A stretch of 64,000 nucleotides of DNA from CAWDVK01 sp963805715 (GCA_963805715.1 CAWDVK010000018.1:186001-250000); one strand, 5' to 3'. Positions 36,944 to 46,054 are shown, counted from the first letter of the stretch. Made by a program: numbers and translations. Notes: generated by a model from the sequence alone, not told the origin.

Positions 36944-37924
36944 ATGCCAGCGTCACTGACGGACAACATGGTCCGGCGGCTCATCGAGGCCGCCGCGGCG
37001 GCGCCGTCCATTCACAACACCCAGCCCTGGCGGTTCCGGGTCTGCGGCGACGTCATCGAGATGCACGGTGACCCGAGCCGGATACTGTGGGTGGCGGATC
37101 CGCTGGGCCGGGCCCTGCACCTGAGCTGCGGCGCCGCGCTGTTCAACCTCCGGCTGGCCATCCGGCTGGCGGGGGCCAGGCCGCTGATCTGGCCGCTTCC
37201 CGACCCGGCAGGCGAGCCGACGCTGCTGGCCTCGGTGCAGCTGACCGATGGCCGGGCGCCGACACCGCAGGAGCGGGAGATGGCGGAGGCCATCCAGCAG
37301 CGGCACAGCAGCCGGGCGCCCTTCTCCGGCCGGCCGCTGCCCGAGCCCGTGCAGATCGGGCTGGAGCAGGAGGCCGGATACGAGTTCGCCGTGCTGCGCA
37401 TGCTCAGCCCGCGGGACGCAGCCCTGGTGCTCCAGCTCGCCGGGGCCGCCGAGGCCAGGCTGGCCACCGACTTCGATCACCGGGTGGAGCTGGCGGAGTG
37501 GGTCGGCACGACAGGAGAGGACGGGATCCCCGCCAGCGCGCTCGGCTCCCGTCCCGACCGGCAACCTGCGCCCGTGCGTGACCTGGGCTACGCGGCCCCG
37601 AACGCCGTCCGGCCGGAGGGCAGCTTCGAGCGGCAGCCGCAGCTGGGCGTGCTGTCGACCGCGCGCGATGAGCCAGGCGACTGGCTGCGGGCGGGGCAGG
37701 CGCTGCAGCGGGTCCTGCTGGCGGCCACCCGCCATGGCGTCGCAACGTCACTGCTTTATCAGCCGATCGAGCTCGGCGACATGGAGCACCGGGAAGGCAG
37801 CTGGTGGCCCTGGCCGGAATGCCCGCAGATCATCATCCGGTTCGGCTACGGGCCGCGTGGCGCGGACACGCCTCGCCGCCCGGTAGCTGCCATCCTCGAC
37901 CAGGCGGAGGAGGCGGCCCACTAG
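36944..37924 (+). CDS. Acg-type nitroreductase-fold flavoprotein, short form
   Basis: This is the shortest of three Acg-like proteins in the window, at 326 residues. It has APSIHNTQPWRFRV near residue 20, LHLSCGAALFNLRLAIRLAG, and QRHSSRAPFSGRPLP. Compared with the two 381-residue paralogues it lacks the N-terminal leader. It lies 68 bp after GAPDH, with AGGAGG close to the ATG at 36944, and may be co-transcribed with it. The next gene downstream is dosR. Confidence 0.87.
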   Translation: MPASLTDNMVRRLIEAAAAAPSIHNTQPWRFRVCGDVIEMHGDPSRILWVADPLGRALHLSCGAALFNLRLAIRLAGARPLIWPLPDPAGEPTLLASVQLTDGRAPTPQEREMAEAIQQRHSSRAPFSGRPLPEPVQIGLEQEAGYEFAVLRMLSPRDAALVLQLAGAAEARLATDFDHRVELAEWVGTTGEDGIPASALGSRPDRQPAPVRDLGYAAPNAVRPEGSFERQPQLGVLSTARDEPGDWLRAGQALQRVLLAATRHGVATSLLYQPIELGDMEHREGSWWPWPECPQIIIRFGYGPRGADTPRRPVAAILDQAEEAAH

Positions 37925-37985
37925 GAGCAGGGAAGCAGGCGGCCGCGGCGGCCGCATCAGCTGATCGCCGGCATCCGGCCCGCGG

Positions 37986-38056
37986 GGGACCGGGCGCCGG
38001 GATAGTGGTGTTGTTCGTCGCGTATGGACAGGACCATCGTCCCTGATAGGCCTATC
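37986..38056. promoter_or_regulatory. dosR promoter region: DosR-type box plus a separate perfect palindrome
   Basis: AGGACCATCGTCCC at 38030-38043 is a strong box. GGGACCGGGCGCCG at 37986-37999 is a weaker copy exactly 44 bp (2 x 22) upstream. GATAGGCCTATC at 38045-38056 is a perfect 12-bp palindrome of different sequence. The strong box ends 106 bp before the dosR ATG, consistent with autoregulation. Confidence 0.58.
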
Positions 38057-38149
38057 CGTGCAGGCGCTAAGGTGAGAAGAGGCACAGGGCCGTGTCCCTG
38101 GTACGCCGGACGCCGACAGCGCAGGAACGGACAGGAGTGCCATCCGCAG

Positions 38150-38863
38150 ATGAGTGATACACGACAGCCGCAGGCGGGCGACGGAGCACGCGACGGCGGC
38201 CGTATCAACGTGTTCCTGCTCGATGATCATGAGATTGTCCGCCGCGGGGTCCGCGAGCTGCTGGAGGCTGAGCCTGACATCACCGTCGTGGGCGAGGCGG
38301 GAACAGCCGAGTCGGCGCTGGCCCGCATCCCGGCGCTGCGACCGGACGTGGCCGTGCTGGACGTACGGCTGCCGGACGGGGACGGGGTCAGCGTCTGCCG
38401 GGACATCAAGTCGAGCATGCCCGAGGTGGCGTGCCTCATGCTGACCTCGTTCGGCGATGACGAGGCGCTCTTTGACGCGATCATGGCAGGTGCCGCGGGG
38501 TACGTGCTGAAGCAGATCCGCGGTACCGACCTGGTCGGCGCGGTCCGCACGATCGCCAGCGGCCGCTCGCTGCTCGACCCGGAGGCGGCCAGCAAGGTGA
38601 TGCGCCGGATGCGGGATCAGGCGACCCGCTCCGATCCCCTGTCGGCCCTGACCGCGCAGGAACGGCGGATCCTGGAGCTGATCGGGGAAGGGCTGACGAA
38701 CCGGCAGATCGGTGAGCGGATGTTCCTGGCCGAGAAGACCGTCAAGAATTACGTCTCAGCGCTGTTCGCGAAGCTCGGCATGGAACGCCGCACCCAGGCG
38801 GCCGCCTACGCGGCCAAAGTGTTCGAGGAGGCCGAGCACGCCCGGCCGGAGTCCGCCGGCTAG
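38150..38863 (+). CDS. dosR: DosR/DevR-like NarL-family response regulator
   Basis: A 237-residue regulator that closely resembles mycobacterial DosR. Its receiver domain has VFLLDDHEIVRRGVRELL (acidic pocket Asp25/26), phospho-acceptor Asp71 in VAVLDVRLPDGDG, Thr99 and Lys121. The LuxR-type HTH reads LTAQERRILELIGEGLTNRQ and MFLAEKTVKNYVSALFAKLG. The Lys/Lys/Asn of EKTVKN are those known to contact DNA in DosR. A 17-residue N-terminal extension is present. It is expected to bind the 14-bp palindromes found across the window. It converges on, rather than precedes, its probable kinase gene. Confidence 0.92.
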   Translation: MSDTRQPQAGDGARDGGRINVFLLDDHEIVRRGVRELLEAEPDITVVGEAGTAESALARIPALRPDVAVLDVRLPDGDGVSVCRDIKSSMPEVACLMLTSFGDDEALFDAIMAGAAGYVLKQIRGTDLVGAVRTIASGRSLLDPEAASKVMRRMRDQATRSDPLSALTAQERRILELIGEGLTNRQIGERMFLAEKTVKNYVSALFAKLGMERRTQAAAYAAKVFEEAEHARPESAG

Positions 38864-38916
38864 AGCAGACGGCACGTCGCCCGGCGGCGGGCACGTCACT
38901 CGGCTGAGCCGACTCG

Positions 38917-40644
38917 TCACCCGGCTGGGCTGCTGGCCTTGCCCAGGGGCACCTGCCAGCGCAGCTCGGTTCCCGCATCGCCGGCCGGCCCGACACTGAA
39001 GGTCCCGCCGAGCAGCAGGGCCCGCTCCTCGAGGTTCGCCAGCCCGCTGCGCCGCCCGCCGCGGCCCAGGCCGACGCCGTTGTCCCGGACCACCAGGAGC
39101 AGGTCGAGTCCGGCCTGGACGGTGACGTCGACCCGGCTCGCGGCGGCATGCCTGGCCGCGTTCGAGAGCGCCTCGCGCAGCACCACGAGCAGGTGGCCGG
39201 CGATCTCGTCAGGCACGTGCCCGTCCAGGTCGCCCACCAGGCTCAGTGATGGCGCGAACCCGAGCGGCTCCGTCAGTTCCTCCAGGATGCCGAGGATCCG
39301 CTCCCGGATGCCAGGTCCCTTGACATCGTGGCGGGCCTGCAGCGCGAAGATGGCTGACCGGATTTCTCCGATGGTGTCATCCATGGCATCCACGGCCCGG
39401 CTGACGCGCTCCGCTACCTCCGGGCGCGCGATGAGCGGCATCGCCCCCTGCAGGGACATCCCGGTGGCGTAGAGCCGCTGGATGACCAGGTCGTGCAGAT
39501 CACGCGCAATGCGCTCGCGGTCCTGCAGGACGGTGAGCTGCTCCGCGTCCCGCCGGGCATCAGCCAGCTCCAGCGCGATCCCGGCCTGCGCCGCGAACGA
39601 GCCGACCATCTCGATCGCGGCAGGCGCCAGCGGCATGGACCCCGGATGGCGGCCGACGGTCAGCACGCCCCGGACGTTGCCGGCCCCTCCCAGCGGGAAG
39701 AGCACCGCCGGGCCGAGCGCCATGCGCTCCCTGGCCACCGGCGCGACCCTGGGGTCCTGGCTGAACTGCTCGACAGTCACCGGCTCGCCGGTGGCCAGCA
39801 CCTCGGCGGACAGCGATTCCTCGGGCAGCACGAGCCCGCGAGTCCTGGCGGCGTCCAGGCCTGCCGCATGCCGGATCACCAGGCTGCCCCGGCCACTTTC
39901 CGGCAGCGCGAGCGCAGCAAGGTCCGCGCCGGCCATTTCCAGTACCTGACCGGTCACCAGGTCGAGCACCTCGCCGGGATTAGCGCCCGACAGCAGCCTC
40001 CTGGTCACCGCGCCAAGAGCCTGCAGCCATCGCTGGCGCCTGCGCGCCTCCTCGTACAGCCGCGCGTTATCAATGGCGACACCGGCCGCAGCCGCCAGCG
40101 CGACCACGACCGCCTCGTCTTCCTCGTCGAACTGACCGCCGTTCAGTTTCTCGGTCAGGTAGAGGTTTCCGTAGACCTCATCGCGTATCCGGACGGGGAC
40201 GCCCAGGAACGACCTCATGGGGGGGTGACCGGCGGGAAAGCCGAAGGATTTCGGGTCGCTCGCGATATCGTCCAGGCGCAGCGCGCGGGGATTGCTGATC
40301 AGCTCGCCCAGCAGCCCGCGGCCCTCCGGCCAGTGGTGGATGGCGGCGATCTCGTCTTCGCCGAGCCCTACCGGCACGAACTCGGCCAGCCGGCCGTTAT
40401 CGCCGATTACGCCCAGTGCTCCGTATTTCGCGTCCACCAGCCCGGCCGCCGTCTCGACGATCCGCCGCAGGACCGCCTCGAGATCGAGCTGGCTGCCGAT
40501 GGCGACGACCGCCTCCAGCAGCGCGTGCACCCGGTCGCGGGTGGCGACCACGGCCTGCAGGCGAACCTGCAGCTCGGCCAGCAGGTCGTCGAGTCTCAGG
40601 TGCGGCAGCATCGGGCGCGATTGGGCGGAATCCATCAGCGGCAT
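38917..40644 (-). CDS. dosS: DosS/DosT-like GAF-GAF sensor histidine kinase
   Basis: A 575-residue cytosolic kinase in the DosS layout: GAF-A (about residues 45-200), GAF-B (205-365), HisKA_3 and HATPase. GAF-A contains GFPAGHPPMRSFLGVPVRIRD. From memory of DosS/DosT, the His before PPM (His140 here) is the haem ligand, so O2/NO/CO sensing is likely. The kinase core is intact: RIARDLHDLVIQRL (His384), LREALSNAARHA (Asn495), DNGVGLG (521-527). It contrasts with the degenerate kinase at 34401-35606. The start may be ATG 40644 or the next ATG at 40635. Confidence 0.92.
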   Translation of the reverse strand: MPLMDSAQSRPMLPHLRLDDLLAELQVRLQAVVATRDRVHALLEAVVAIGSQLDLEAVLRRIVETAAGLVDAKYGALGVIGDNGRLAEFVPVGLGEDEIAAIHHWPEGRGLLGELISNPRALRLDDIASDPKSFGFPAGHPPMRSFLGVPVRIRDEVYGNLYLTEKLNGGQFDEEDEAVVVALAAAAGVAIDNARLYEEARRRQRWLQALGAVTRRLLSGANPGEVLDLVTGQVLEMAGADLAALALPESGRGSLVIRHAAGLDAARTRGLVLPEESLSAEVLATGEPVTVEQFSQDPRVAPVARERMALGPAVLFPLGGAGNVRGVLTVGRHPGSMPLAPAAIEMVGSFAAQAGIALELADARRDAEQLTVLQDRERIARDLHDLVIQRLYATGMSLQGAMPLIARPEVAERVSRAVDAMDDTIGEIRSAIFALQARHDVKGPGIRERILGILEELTEPLGFAPSLSLVGDLDGHVPDEIAGHLLVVLREALSNAARHAAASRVDVTVQAGLDLLLVVRDNGVGLGRGGRRSGLANLEERALLLGGTFSVGPAGDAGTELRWQVPLGKASSPAG

Positions 40645-41029
40645 AACTCCCGGGGCTCAGTCGTCCGGAATCAGGCGAACTAACGATAACGCGGCAGCAC
40701 AGGCCCGGCGTGAGCGGGCAGCGCCAGGCTCGCGTCCTGATCGCCGAGCGTGACCTGGCCGTACGCGGCGGCGGGTCCGTGGTACTGCCTGCTGAGGACC
40801 GAAGTCCCGGCGGCACGGGACAAGTTTCCCTGCCCGGCAGCCGGGCCGTCCCGGAGCATGTAACCGGTGCTGAGCCACCTCACCAAGCGGCTACGGTCAG
40901 GTGGCGGCCTGGACTCAGGCGACAGCGCTTCCCGGACTGCAGCCTGGCGGCCTCTTCCAGCGACAGGGCCGTCAGGCTGCACCAGTTCCTGCACCCGGTC
41001 CGGCACCGGCTGCCCGGTACCCGAGGCGA
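40645..41029. other. 385-bp region upstream of dosS
   Basis: No gene is supported in this stretch; short frames here look like chance. It contains the three-box array at 40773-40830 and the 3' flank of the stress gene ending at 41030. Confidence 0.5.
40773..40830. promoter_or_regulatory. Candidate triple DosR-type box array upstream of dosS
   Basis: Three 14-bp sites are spaced exactly 22 bp apart: GGGTCCGTGGTACT (40773), AGGACCGAAGTCCC (40795, strongest) and GGGACAAGTTTCCC (40817). They lie 129-186 bp upstream of the dosS start. This is the clearest phased array in the window. Confidence 0.62.
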
Positions 41030-41446
41030 TCAGCGGACGACCAGCACCGGGCGGTCGGCAAGATGGATGACCTTGTGCGCGGTGCTGCCCAGCACAAGTC
41101 CCGCCAGGTCGCCGCGGCCCTTGGAGCCCATGATGATGACGCTGACGTCATGGCTCTTCGCGTCATCCATAATCTCCCTGGCCGCGTGGCCGAACAGGGT
41201 GTTCCGTATCTCGCCGTGCGCCTTGATCCCGGCCTGGGTCAGCCCGGCGACCGCCTCGTCGACCGCCGCCTGTGCCTCGTCCCTGGTCTCATTCGCTATC
41301 ACCCCGGCCCTGGGCATGAACTCCGCCTCGCGCAGGTGCAGGACCCACACCTCACCGTTCGCGAGTGATGCTAGGTCACTGGCCGCCTTCAGCACGCGTT
41401 CGGTGATCGCGGAGTGATCCACCGCAACCAGCAGTCTTTCGTACAT
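41030..41446 (-). CDS. Universal stress protein (UspA family), short form
   Basis: This compact 138-residue UspA protein begins MYERLLVAVDHSAITERVL and has the ATP loop GSKGRGDLAGLVLGS. It differs from the other stress proteins here in its Glu/Lys-rich middle and lack of any extension, and belongs to a different UspA subgroup. ATG 41446. A DosR-like box lies 90 bp upstream. It is transcribed toward dosS, but the 385-bp gap with its own boxes suggests separate units. Confidence 0.88.
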   Translation of the reverse strand: MYERLLVAVDHSAITERVLKAASDLASLANGEVWVLHLREAEFMPRAGVIANETRDEAQAAVDEAVAGLTQAGIKAHGEIRNTLFGHAAREIMDDAKSHDVSVIIMGSKGRGDLAGLVLGSTAHKVIHLADRPVLVVR

Positions 41447-41535
41447 CTGGGCTTCCTCACCTTTCCGTCACGCACCGCCCCGGCCGCCCATTCGAGGCCC
41501 CTACTGAGGATCCGCCAGGCGGCCGGCGCTGCTTA

Positions 41536-41549
41536 GGGGCAAAGGTCCC
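41536..41549. promoter_or_regulatory. Candidate DosR-type box upstream of usp at 41446
   Basis: GGGGCAAAGGTCCC fits the pattern and is preceded by TTA. It lies 90 bp from the minus-strand start. Confidence 0.5.
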
Positions 41550-41661
41550 CGCGCCGGCCCGGCCGCTGCGTGATCACCGCGTCAATGCCGCATGCGTGGT
41601 CACCGCGTCAGTGCCGCCACGGCGGCACTGCCCGCCGGACGCCAGCGGTCCGGTAGCTGCA

Positions 41662-41697
41662 GGGCCCTTGGCAGCCGACAGAGGGGCACTAGGTCCC
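41662..41697. promoter_or_regulatory. Candidate paired DosR-type boxes upstream of the small Cys/His protein
   Basis: GGGCACTAGGTCCC at 41684-41697 is the better copy. GGGCCCTTGGCAGC at 41662-41675 lies exactly 22 bp upstream. The right-hand site ends 35 bp before the ATG at 41733, close to the -40 position typical of activator sites. Confidence 0.52.
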
Positions 41698-41732
41698 TAC
41701 CGGGCTATCCGGGAAAGGCGCATGCTCCCTGC

Positions 41733-41993
41733 ATGTTTACCAGGAGCCAGGACACCGGCACCCAGGAAACGGCTGTCCGGGGGGCAGGGTCAGCAAGCGC
41801 CGGGGCCGGGATGCCAGACCGGGCCTGCTGCTGCTCGGCCAGGCCGATGGTACTGGTGGAGCTGCCTCCGACCACCACCCGGCCGCTGCCCGCTGACCTG
41901 TGGCTGTGCGGTCACCATTACCGCAAGAGCCATGCGGCGCTGACCGATGCGGGCGCGAGGGTGTCCGACGTGTCCGGCCAGGAGCAGCACTGA
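41733..41993 (+). CDS. Small Cys/His protein, DUF7455-like
   Basis: An 86-residue protein whose C-terminal half has the pattern of a small zinc-ribbon-like family: CCCSARPMVLVEL followed by LWLCGHHYRKSHAAL. The paired Cys residues and the CGHH motif suggest metal binding. The N-terminal 30 residues are low complexity. ATG 41733 was chosen because it lies just downstream of the box pair. The protein could belong to the following SulP transcription unit, which starts 42 bp later. Function unknown. Confidence 0.65.
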   Translation: MFTRSQDTGTQETAVRGAGSASAGAGMPDRACCCSARPMVLVELPPTTTRPLPADLWLCGHHYRKSHAALTDAGARVSDVSGQEQH

Positions 41994-42011
41994 CCATTGC
42001 AGGCGCCGCCA

Positions 42012-42025
42012 GGGTCCCGGCCCTA
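42012..42025. promoter_or_regulatory. Weak DosR-box-like sequence just upstream of sulP
   Basis: GGGTCCCGGCCCTA matches only loosely, because the right arm is shifted. It lies 11 bp from the GTG at 42036, which is too close for a typical activator site. Confidence 0.25.
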
Positions 42026-42035
42026 GGTACCTGAG

Positions 42036-43724
42036 GTGAGTTCCCTGGCGGCCACATTCCGGCGCTACGAGCGTTCCTGGCTGCGCGGGGACCTGCTGGC
42101 CGGCGTCACCGTGGCCGCCTACCTGATCCCCCAGGTCATGGCCTACGCGGTGGTCGCCGGGCTGCATCCGTTCGCTGGCCTGTGGGCGGCCCTGCCGGCG
42201 CTGGTGATCTACGCCGTGCTCGGCTCGTCGGCCTCGCTGTCGATGGGACCCGAGTCGACGACCGCGCTGATGACGGCGATCGCGATCGGCCCGCTGGCGG
42301 CCGGCCAGAGCACGCGGTACGCGGTGCTGGCCGCCGCGCTCGCCCTGCTGGTCGGCGCGATGTCGCTGGCTGCCTGGCTGCTGCGGCTTGGCTTCGTGGC
42401 CGACCTGCTGTCCCGGCCCGTGCTGGTGGGCTACCTGGCCGGGGTGGCGCTGATCATGATCGCCGCTCAGCTCGGCCGGGTGACCGGCGTGCCGGTCAGC
42501 GGACGGTCCTTTGCCGAGCAGGTTCTCTCCTTCTGCCGGGGCCTCGGCCAGATCCAGCCGGCCACGATCGCCGTCGCGGGATCGGTCCTGGCGTTCCTGT
42601 TCGTCGTCCGCTGGCGGTGGCCGCGACTGCCCGGCCCGCTGCTGGCCATTCTGCTGGCCACGGCCGCGGTGGCCGCCCTCGGGCTGGGCAGTCACGGCGT
42701 CAGCGTGATCGGCCCGGTGCCCGCCGGCCTGCCGGTCCCGAAGCTGCCCGCCATCCACCTCACGGCCCTGCACGTGCTGCTGCTGCCCGCGTTCAGCGTC
42801 CTCATCGTGGCGTTCAGCGACGACGTGCTGACCGCCCGGTCCTTTGCCCGGCGCCGCGAGGAGATCAGGCCCAACCGCGAGCTGCTGGCACTGGGCCTGG
42901 CCAACACCGGATCGGGCCTGGTGCAGGGATTCCCGGTCAGCAGCAGCGCCAGCAGGACGGCCATCGCGGTGGCAGCCGGCAGCCGGACGCAGCTGTACTC
43001 CGTGGTGGCGGCGGCCACCGTGGTGGGCGTCCTTGAGTTCCTGCGGCCGCTGCTGGCCCATTTCCCCACGGCCGCGCTCGGCGCGATCGTCATCTACGCG
43101 GCCATCCGGCTCATCGACGTGGATGCCTTCCGGCGGCTTTTCGCGTTCCGCCGCAGCGAGCTCGTGATCGCGCTGTGCGCCTGTGCCGGAGTGCTGGCCT
43201 TCAACATTCTCTACGGCGTCCTGCTGGCGATCGGCCTGTCCGTCGCCGACCTGCTCCTGCGGGTGGCCCGTCCGCACGACGCGATCCTCGGTCGCGTTCC
43301 CGGCCTGGCGGGCATGCATAACATCGACGACTACCCGAGCGCGCGGACGATTCCCGGCCTGGTCGTCTACCGCTATGACGCACCGCTCTTCTTCGCCAAC
43401 GCCGAGGACTTCCGGCACCGCGCGCTCGCCGCCGCGAAACTCCATCCCGGCCGGATCCGCTGGTTCGTGCTGAATGCCGAGGCCAACGTCGAGGTGGACT
43501 TCACTGCCCTGCAGGCGCTCGATGCGGTCCGGGAGGAACTGGTCAGCGGCGGAGCCGTGTTCGCCCTGGCCCGGGTCAAGCAGGACCTGCTAGCGAGGCT
43601 GGAGGCCTTCGGCCTGGCTGAGAAGATCGGGCCCGAGCATCTTTATCCCACCCTTCCGACGGCGGTCGAGGCCTACGAGAAGTGGGTCAGCCAGCAGGAC
43701 GGCGAGCCGGCCGGCGGCCAGTAA
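42036..43724 (+). CDS. SulP-family anion transporter with STAS domain
   Basis: This 562-residue SulP/SLC26 protein has a hydrophobic transport domain of about 10-14 segments, starting LRGDLLAGVTVAAYLIPQVMAY and including GPESTTALM and SSASRTAIA. A C-terminal cytosolic STAS domain occupies about residues 430-550 (FVLNAEANVEVDFTALQAL). Substrates in the family include sulfate, bicarbonate and C4-dicarboxylates; none can be assigned here. Start GTG 42036. It converges on the MFS gene. Confidence 0.9.
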   Translation: MSSLAATFRRYERSWLRGDLLAGVTVAAYLIPQVMAYAVVAGLHPFAGLWAALPALVIYAVLGSSASLSMGPESTTALMTAIAIGPLAAGQSTRYAVLAAALALLVGAMSLAAWLLRLGFVADLLSRPVLVGYLAGVALIMIAAQLGRVTGVPVSGRSFAEQVLSFCRGLGQIQPATIAVAGSVLAFLFVVRWRWPRLPGPLLAILLATAAVAALGLGSHGVSVIGPVPAGLPVPKLPAIHLTALHVLLLPAFSVLIVAFSDDVLTARSFARRREEIRPNRELLALGLANTGSGLVQGFPVSSSASRTAIAVAAGSRTQLYSVVAAATVVGVLEFLRPLLAHFPTAALGAIVIYAAIRLIDVDAFRRLFAFRRSELVIALCACAGVLAFNILYGVLLAIGLSVADLLLRVARPHDAILGRVPGLAGMHNIDDYPSARTIPGLVVYRYDAPLFFANAEDFRHRALAAAKLHPGRIRWFVLNAEANVEVDFTALQALDAVREELVSGGAVFALARVKQDLLARLEAFGLAEKIGPEHLYPTLPTAVEAYEKWVSQQDGEPAGGQ

Positions 43725-43762
43725 GCCAGCGGCCTGCCTCGCCGCGATGGCGGGGCCGCTGG

Positions 43763-45400
43763 TCAGCCGGGATCGCCCGGCGCCGGCCCGGCAGGCTGCG
43801 GACCGGGCGGACCGGGACGGACGGCACCCGGCTCGCCGGCGGCGGCCCTGGCGGGCAGGGCGAGCAGCGCGAGCACGCAGCCGGCCAGCGCGACGGCCGC
43901 CCCGGTGCGCAGCCCGAGGCTCCCGCCGCTGATGAAGGCCGCACGGGCGGCGTACGCGAGGAGCGCCCCGGCGGCGCCGCCGGCATGCGCCGCTACCGCG
44001 AGCGCGCCCCCGACCGAGCCGAGGATCGCGCTCTCGATGGCGTGCGGCAGATGGTAGGCGGCCAGCGCGGCCGTCATCCGCCCGGTGTACCTGGTGGACA
44101 GCAGGCTGCCGATGACGGCCACCCCCAGCGCCCCGCCCACCTGCATCAGGGCGCCGTTAGTGGCCGAGCCCACGCCCGTGTCGCTGCGCGGCAGCGAGCC
44201 CATGACGGAGCCGGTAGCGGCCGGGATGGCCAGCCCGGCGCCCAGGCCCAGCAGGACCATGCCGGGAATGATGTCCGGGTACGTCGAGGTGACCGATATC
44301 CCGGACACCTGCCACAGGCCCGCTGCGATGCTGAGCAGGCCGGCCGCCACCACCAGCTTGGTGCCGACCGCCCGGACCAGCGGAGTGGACAGCGGGGCGA
44401 TCAGGGCCACGGCGCCGGCCGCCGGCAGGATCCGGATCCCGGCCTGCAGCGGCGTGTAGGCCAGATCGAACTGCAGGAACTGGGTCATGATGAACAGCGC
44501 GCCGAACAGGCCGAACATGACCAGCCCGACCGAGCCGATGGCGGCGGAGAAGCTCCGGTTGCGGAAGAACCTCAGCTGCAGCATCGGCTGCTTCGTCACG
44601 CTTTCCCAGTAGCCGAACAGGGCCAGGATGGCCAGGCCGCCCAGGCCGGTGCCGATGACCGGCACGGACGACCAGCCCTGCAGCGGGGCCTCGATGATCG
44701 ACCACAGCAGCAGCCCGAGACCGGCGATGGACAGCAGCGCGCCGGCCAGGTCGGGCCGGCGCGCGGCGTCGTTGCGCGAATCGGGGACCAGCGGAATGGC
44801 GAGCGCCACGCCCACGGCAGCGACCGGCACGTTGATCAGGAAGACTGACCCCCACCAGAACCGGGCCAGCAGCAGGCCGCCCACGATCGGCCCGAGCGCG
44901 ATGCCGACCCCGCTGGTCGCCGCCCAGAAGCCGATCGCGCGCTGCCGCTCGCCGCGGCCGCGGAAGGTGTCGGTGATGATCGCCAGGGTAGACGGCATCA
45001 TCAGCGCCGCGCCGATGCCCATGCTGGCCCTGGCCGCGATCAGGACGTGCACGGAGCCGGAGAAGGCCGCCCAGGCCGAGCCGCCGGCAAAGGCAGCGAG
45101 GCCGGCCAGGAAGGTCCGCTTCCGCCCGACCCGGTCGGCCAGGCTGCCGGCCACCAGCAGCAGCCCGGCGAACACCATGATGTAGGAGTCGATGATCCAC
45201 TGGAGCTGGCTGGAGGTGGCGTGCAGGACGCGCACCAGGGTGGGCAGCGCGACGTTGAGCACGGTGTTGTCCAGGTTGACCATCAGCAGTGACACGCACA
45301 GGACGCCGAGGGCCAGCCAGCGCCGCGGCGGCCCGGAAGCACTGCCCTGCCGCGCTGACGCGGTGATGTCTGCCCCGGCGGCACGGGCCCCGGTCGCCAT
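43763..45400 (-). CDS. MFS transporter, DHA2 (14-segment) family
   Basis: A 545-residue drug/proton antiporter-type MFS protein. Motif A is GSLADRVGRKRTF, motif C lies around GIALGPIVGGLLL, and motif D1 is LDNTVLNVALPTL near the N-terminus. Fourteen membrane segments are expected for DHA2. The C-terminal tail is Pro/Gly rich. ATG 45400 lies three bases from the stop of the CBS-BON gene, so they form an operon. An export role is inferred; the substrate is unknown. Confidence 0.88.
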   Translation of the reverse strand: MATGARAAGADITASARQGSASGPPRRWLALGVLCVSLLMVNLDNTVLNVALPTLVRVLHATSSQLQWIIDSYIMVFAGLLLVAGSLADRVGRKRTFLAGLAAFAGGSAWAAFSGSVHVLIAARASMGIGAALMMPSTLAIITDTFRGRGERQRAIGFWAATSGVGIALGPIVGGLLLARFWWGSVFLINVPVAAVGVALAIPLVPDSRNDAARRPDLAGALLSIAGLGLLLWSIIEAPLQGWSSVPVIGTGLGGLAILALFGYWESVTKQPMLQLRFFRNRSFSAAIGSVGLVMFGLFGALFIMTQFLQFDLAYTPLQAGIRILPAAGAVALIAPLSTPLVRAVGTKLVVAAGLLSIAAGLWQVSGISVTSTYPDIIPGMVLLGLGAGLAIPAATGSVMGSLPRSDTGVGSATNGALMQVGGALGVAVIGSLLSTRYTGRMTAALAAYHLPHAIESAILGSVGGALAVAAHAGGAAGALLAYAARAAFISGGSLGLRTGAAVALAGCVLALLALPARAAAGEPGAVRPGPPGPQPAGPAPGDPG

Positions 45401-45402
45401 GC

Positions 45403-46044
45403 TCAGCGCTCGCCCGGGTAGCTGAGCCGGTCGCGCACGTCGACGACGCCGGCCACATGCCAGATAACGTCCAGCAGGCTGCGGGCGATGGCCGCCTTCT
45501 GCGTCGCGCCCCTGATGGTCACCACGCCCGCCGCGACCTGCACGTCAAAGCTGCCCGGATCGAGCAGGAAGTCCTCGGTGATGACGTCGTCGAGTATCTC
45601 GTCCCGGATGTCATCGTCCTTGCGGTCGTAAAGCCCCAGCACGTCGATCCGGCTGACGATCCCGACCAGCCCGCCCGCGGGCGTGACGACGGGCAGCCGC
45701 TTCACCCGGCTCTTGTGCATCAGCCGGGCGGCCTCGGTCACCCCGGCATCGGGAGCGATCGTGATCGCCGGGCTGGTCATGAGATCGGCCGCGGTCAGCG
45801 CGGCCGCCTTCGCCCGGTCCCGCCTGCGGGGCGCCCCGCCGCCGTCCTCCGGGGAGGCCGGGTACGCCTCTTTCAGCAGCAGGTCAGCCTCTGATACCAC
45901 GCCGACCACGTGGCCGGCGGAGTCCAGCACCGGCAGAGCGCTGAAATGGCGCCGCCGCATCGCCCGGACTATCTCCTTGAACTGCGCCTCTTTCCGCAAG
46001 GCCACCACGTTGCTGGTCATCACGTCCTGGACCGTGCTCGTCAT
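45403..46044 (-). CDS. CBS-domain pair plus BON domain protein
   Basis: This 213-residue protein has two CBS domains (VQDVMTSNVVALRKEAQF and ADLMTSPAITIAPDAGVTEA) followed by a C-terminal BON domain (GVVTIRGATQKAAIARSL). CBS pairs bind adenine nucleotides and BON domains bind lipids or lipid-like ligands. The mycobacterial DosR regulon has a CBS-pair protein (Rv2626c), but it lacks BON. ATG 46044 is preceded by GGAGGAGG. The frame extends 35 residues further upstream into the regulatory region and is rejected there. Confidence 0.88.
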   Translation of the reverse strand: MTSTVQDVMTSNVVALRKEAQFKEIVRAMRRRHFSALPVLDSAGHVVGVVSEADLLLKEAYPASPEDGGGAPRRRDRAKAAALTAADLMTSPAITIAPDAGVTEAARLMHKSRVKRLPVVTPAGGLVGIVSRIDVLGLYDRKDDDIRDEILDDVITEDFLLDPGSFDVQVAAGVVTIRGATQKAAIARSLLDVIWHVAGVVDVRDRLSYPGER

Positions 46045-46054
46045 AGCGGCCTCC

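Noticed and set aside
41790..43445. 551-codon minus-strand frame opposite sulP
   Set aside because: Shadow of the SulP gene; repetitive Gln/Arg/His-rich translation with no motif.
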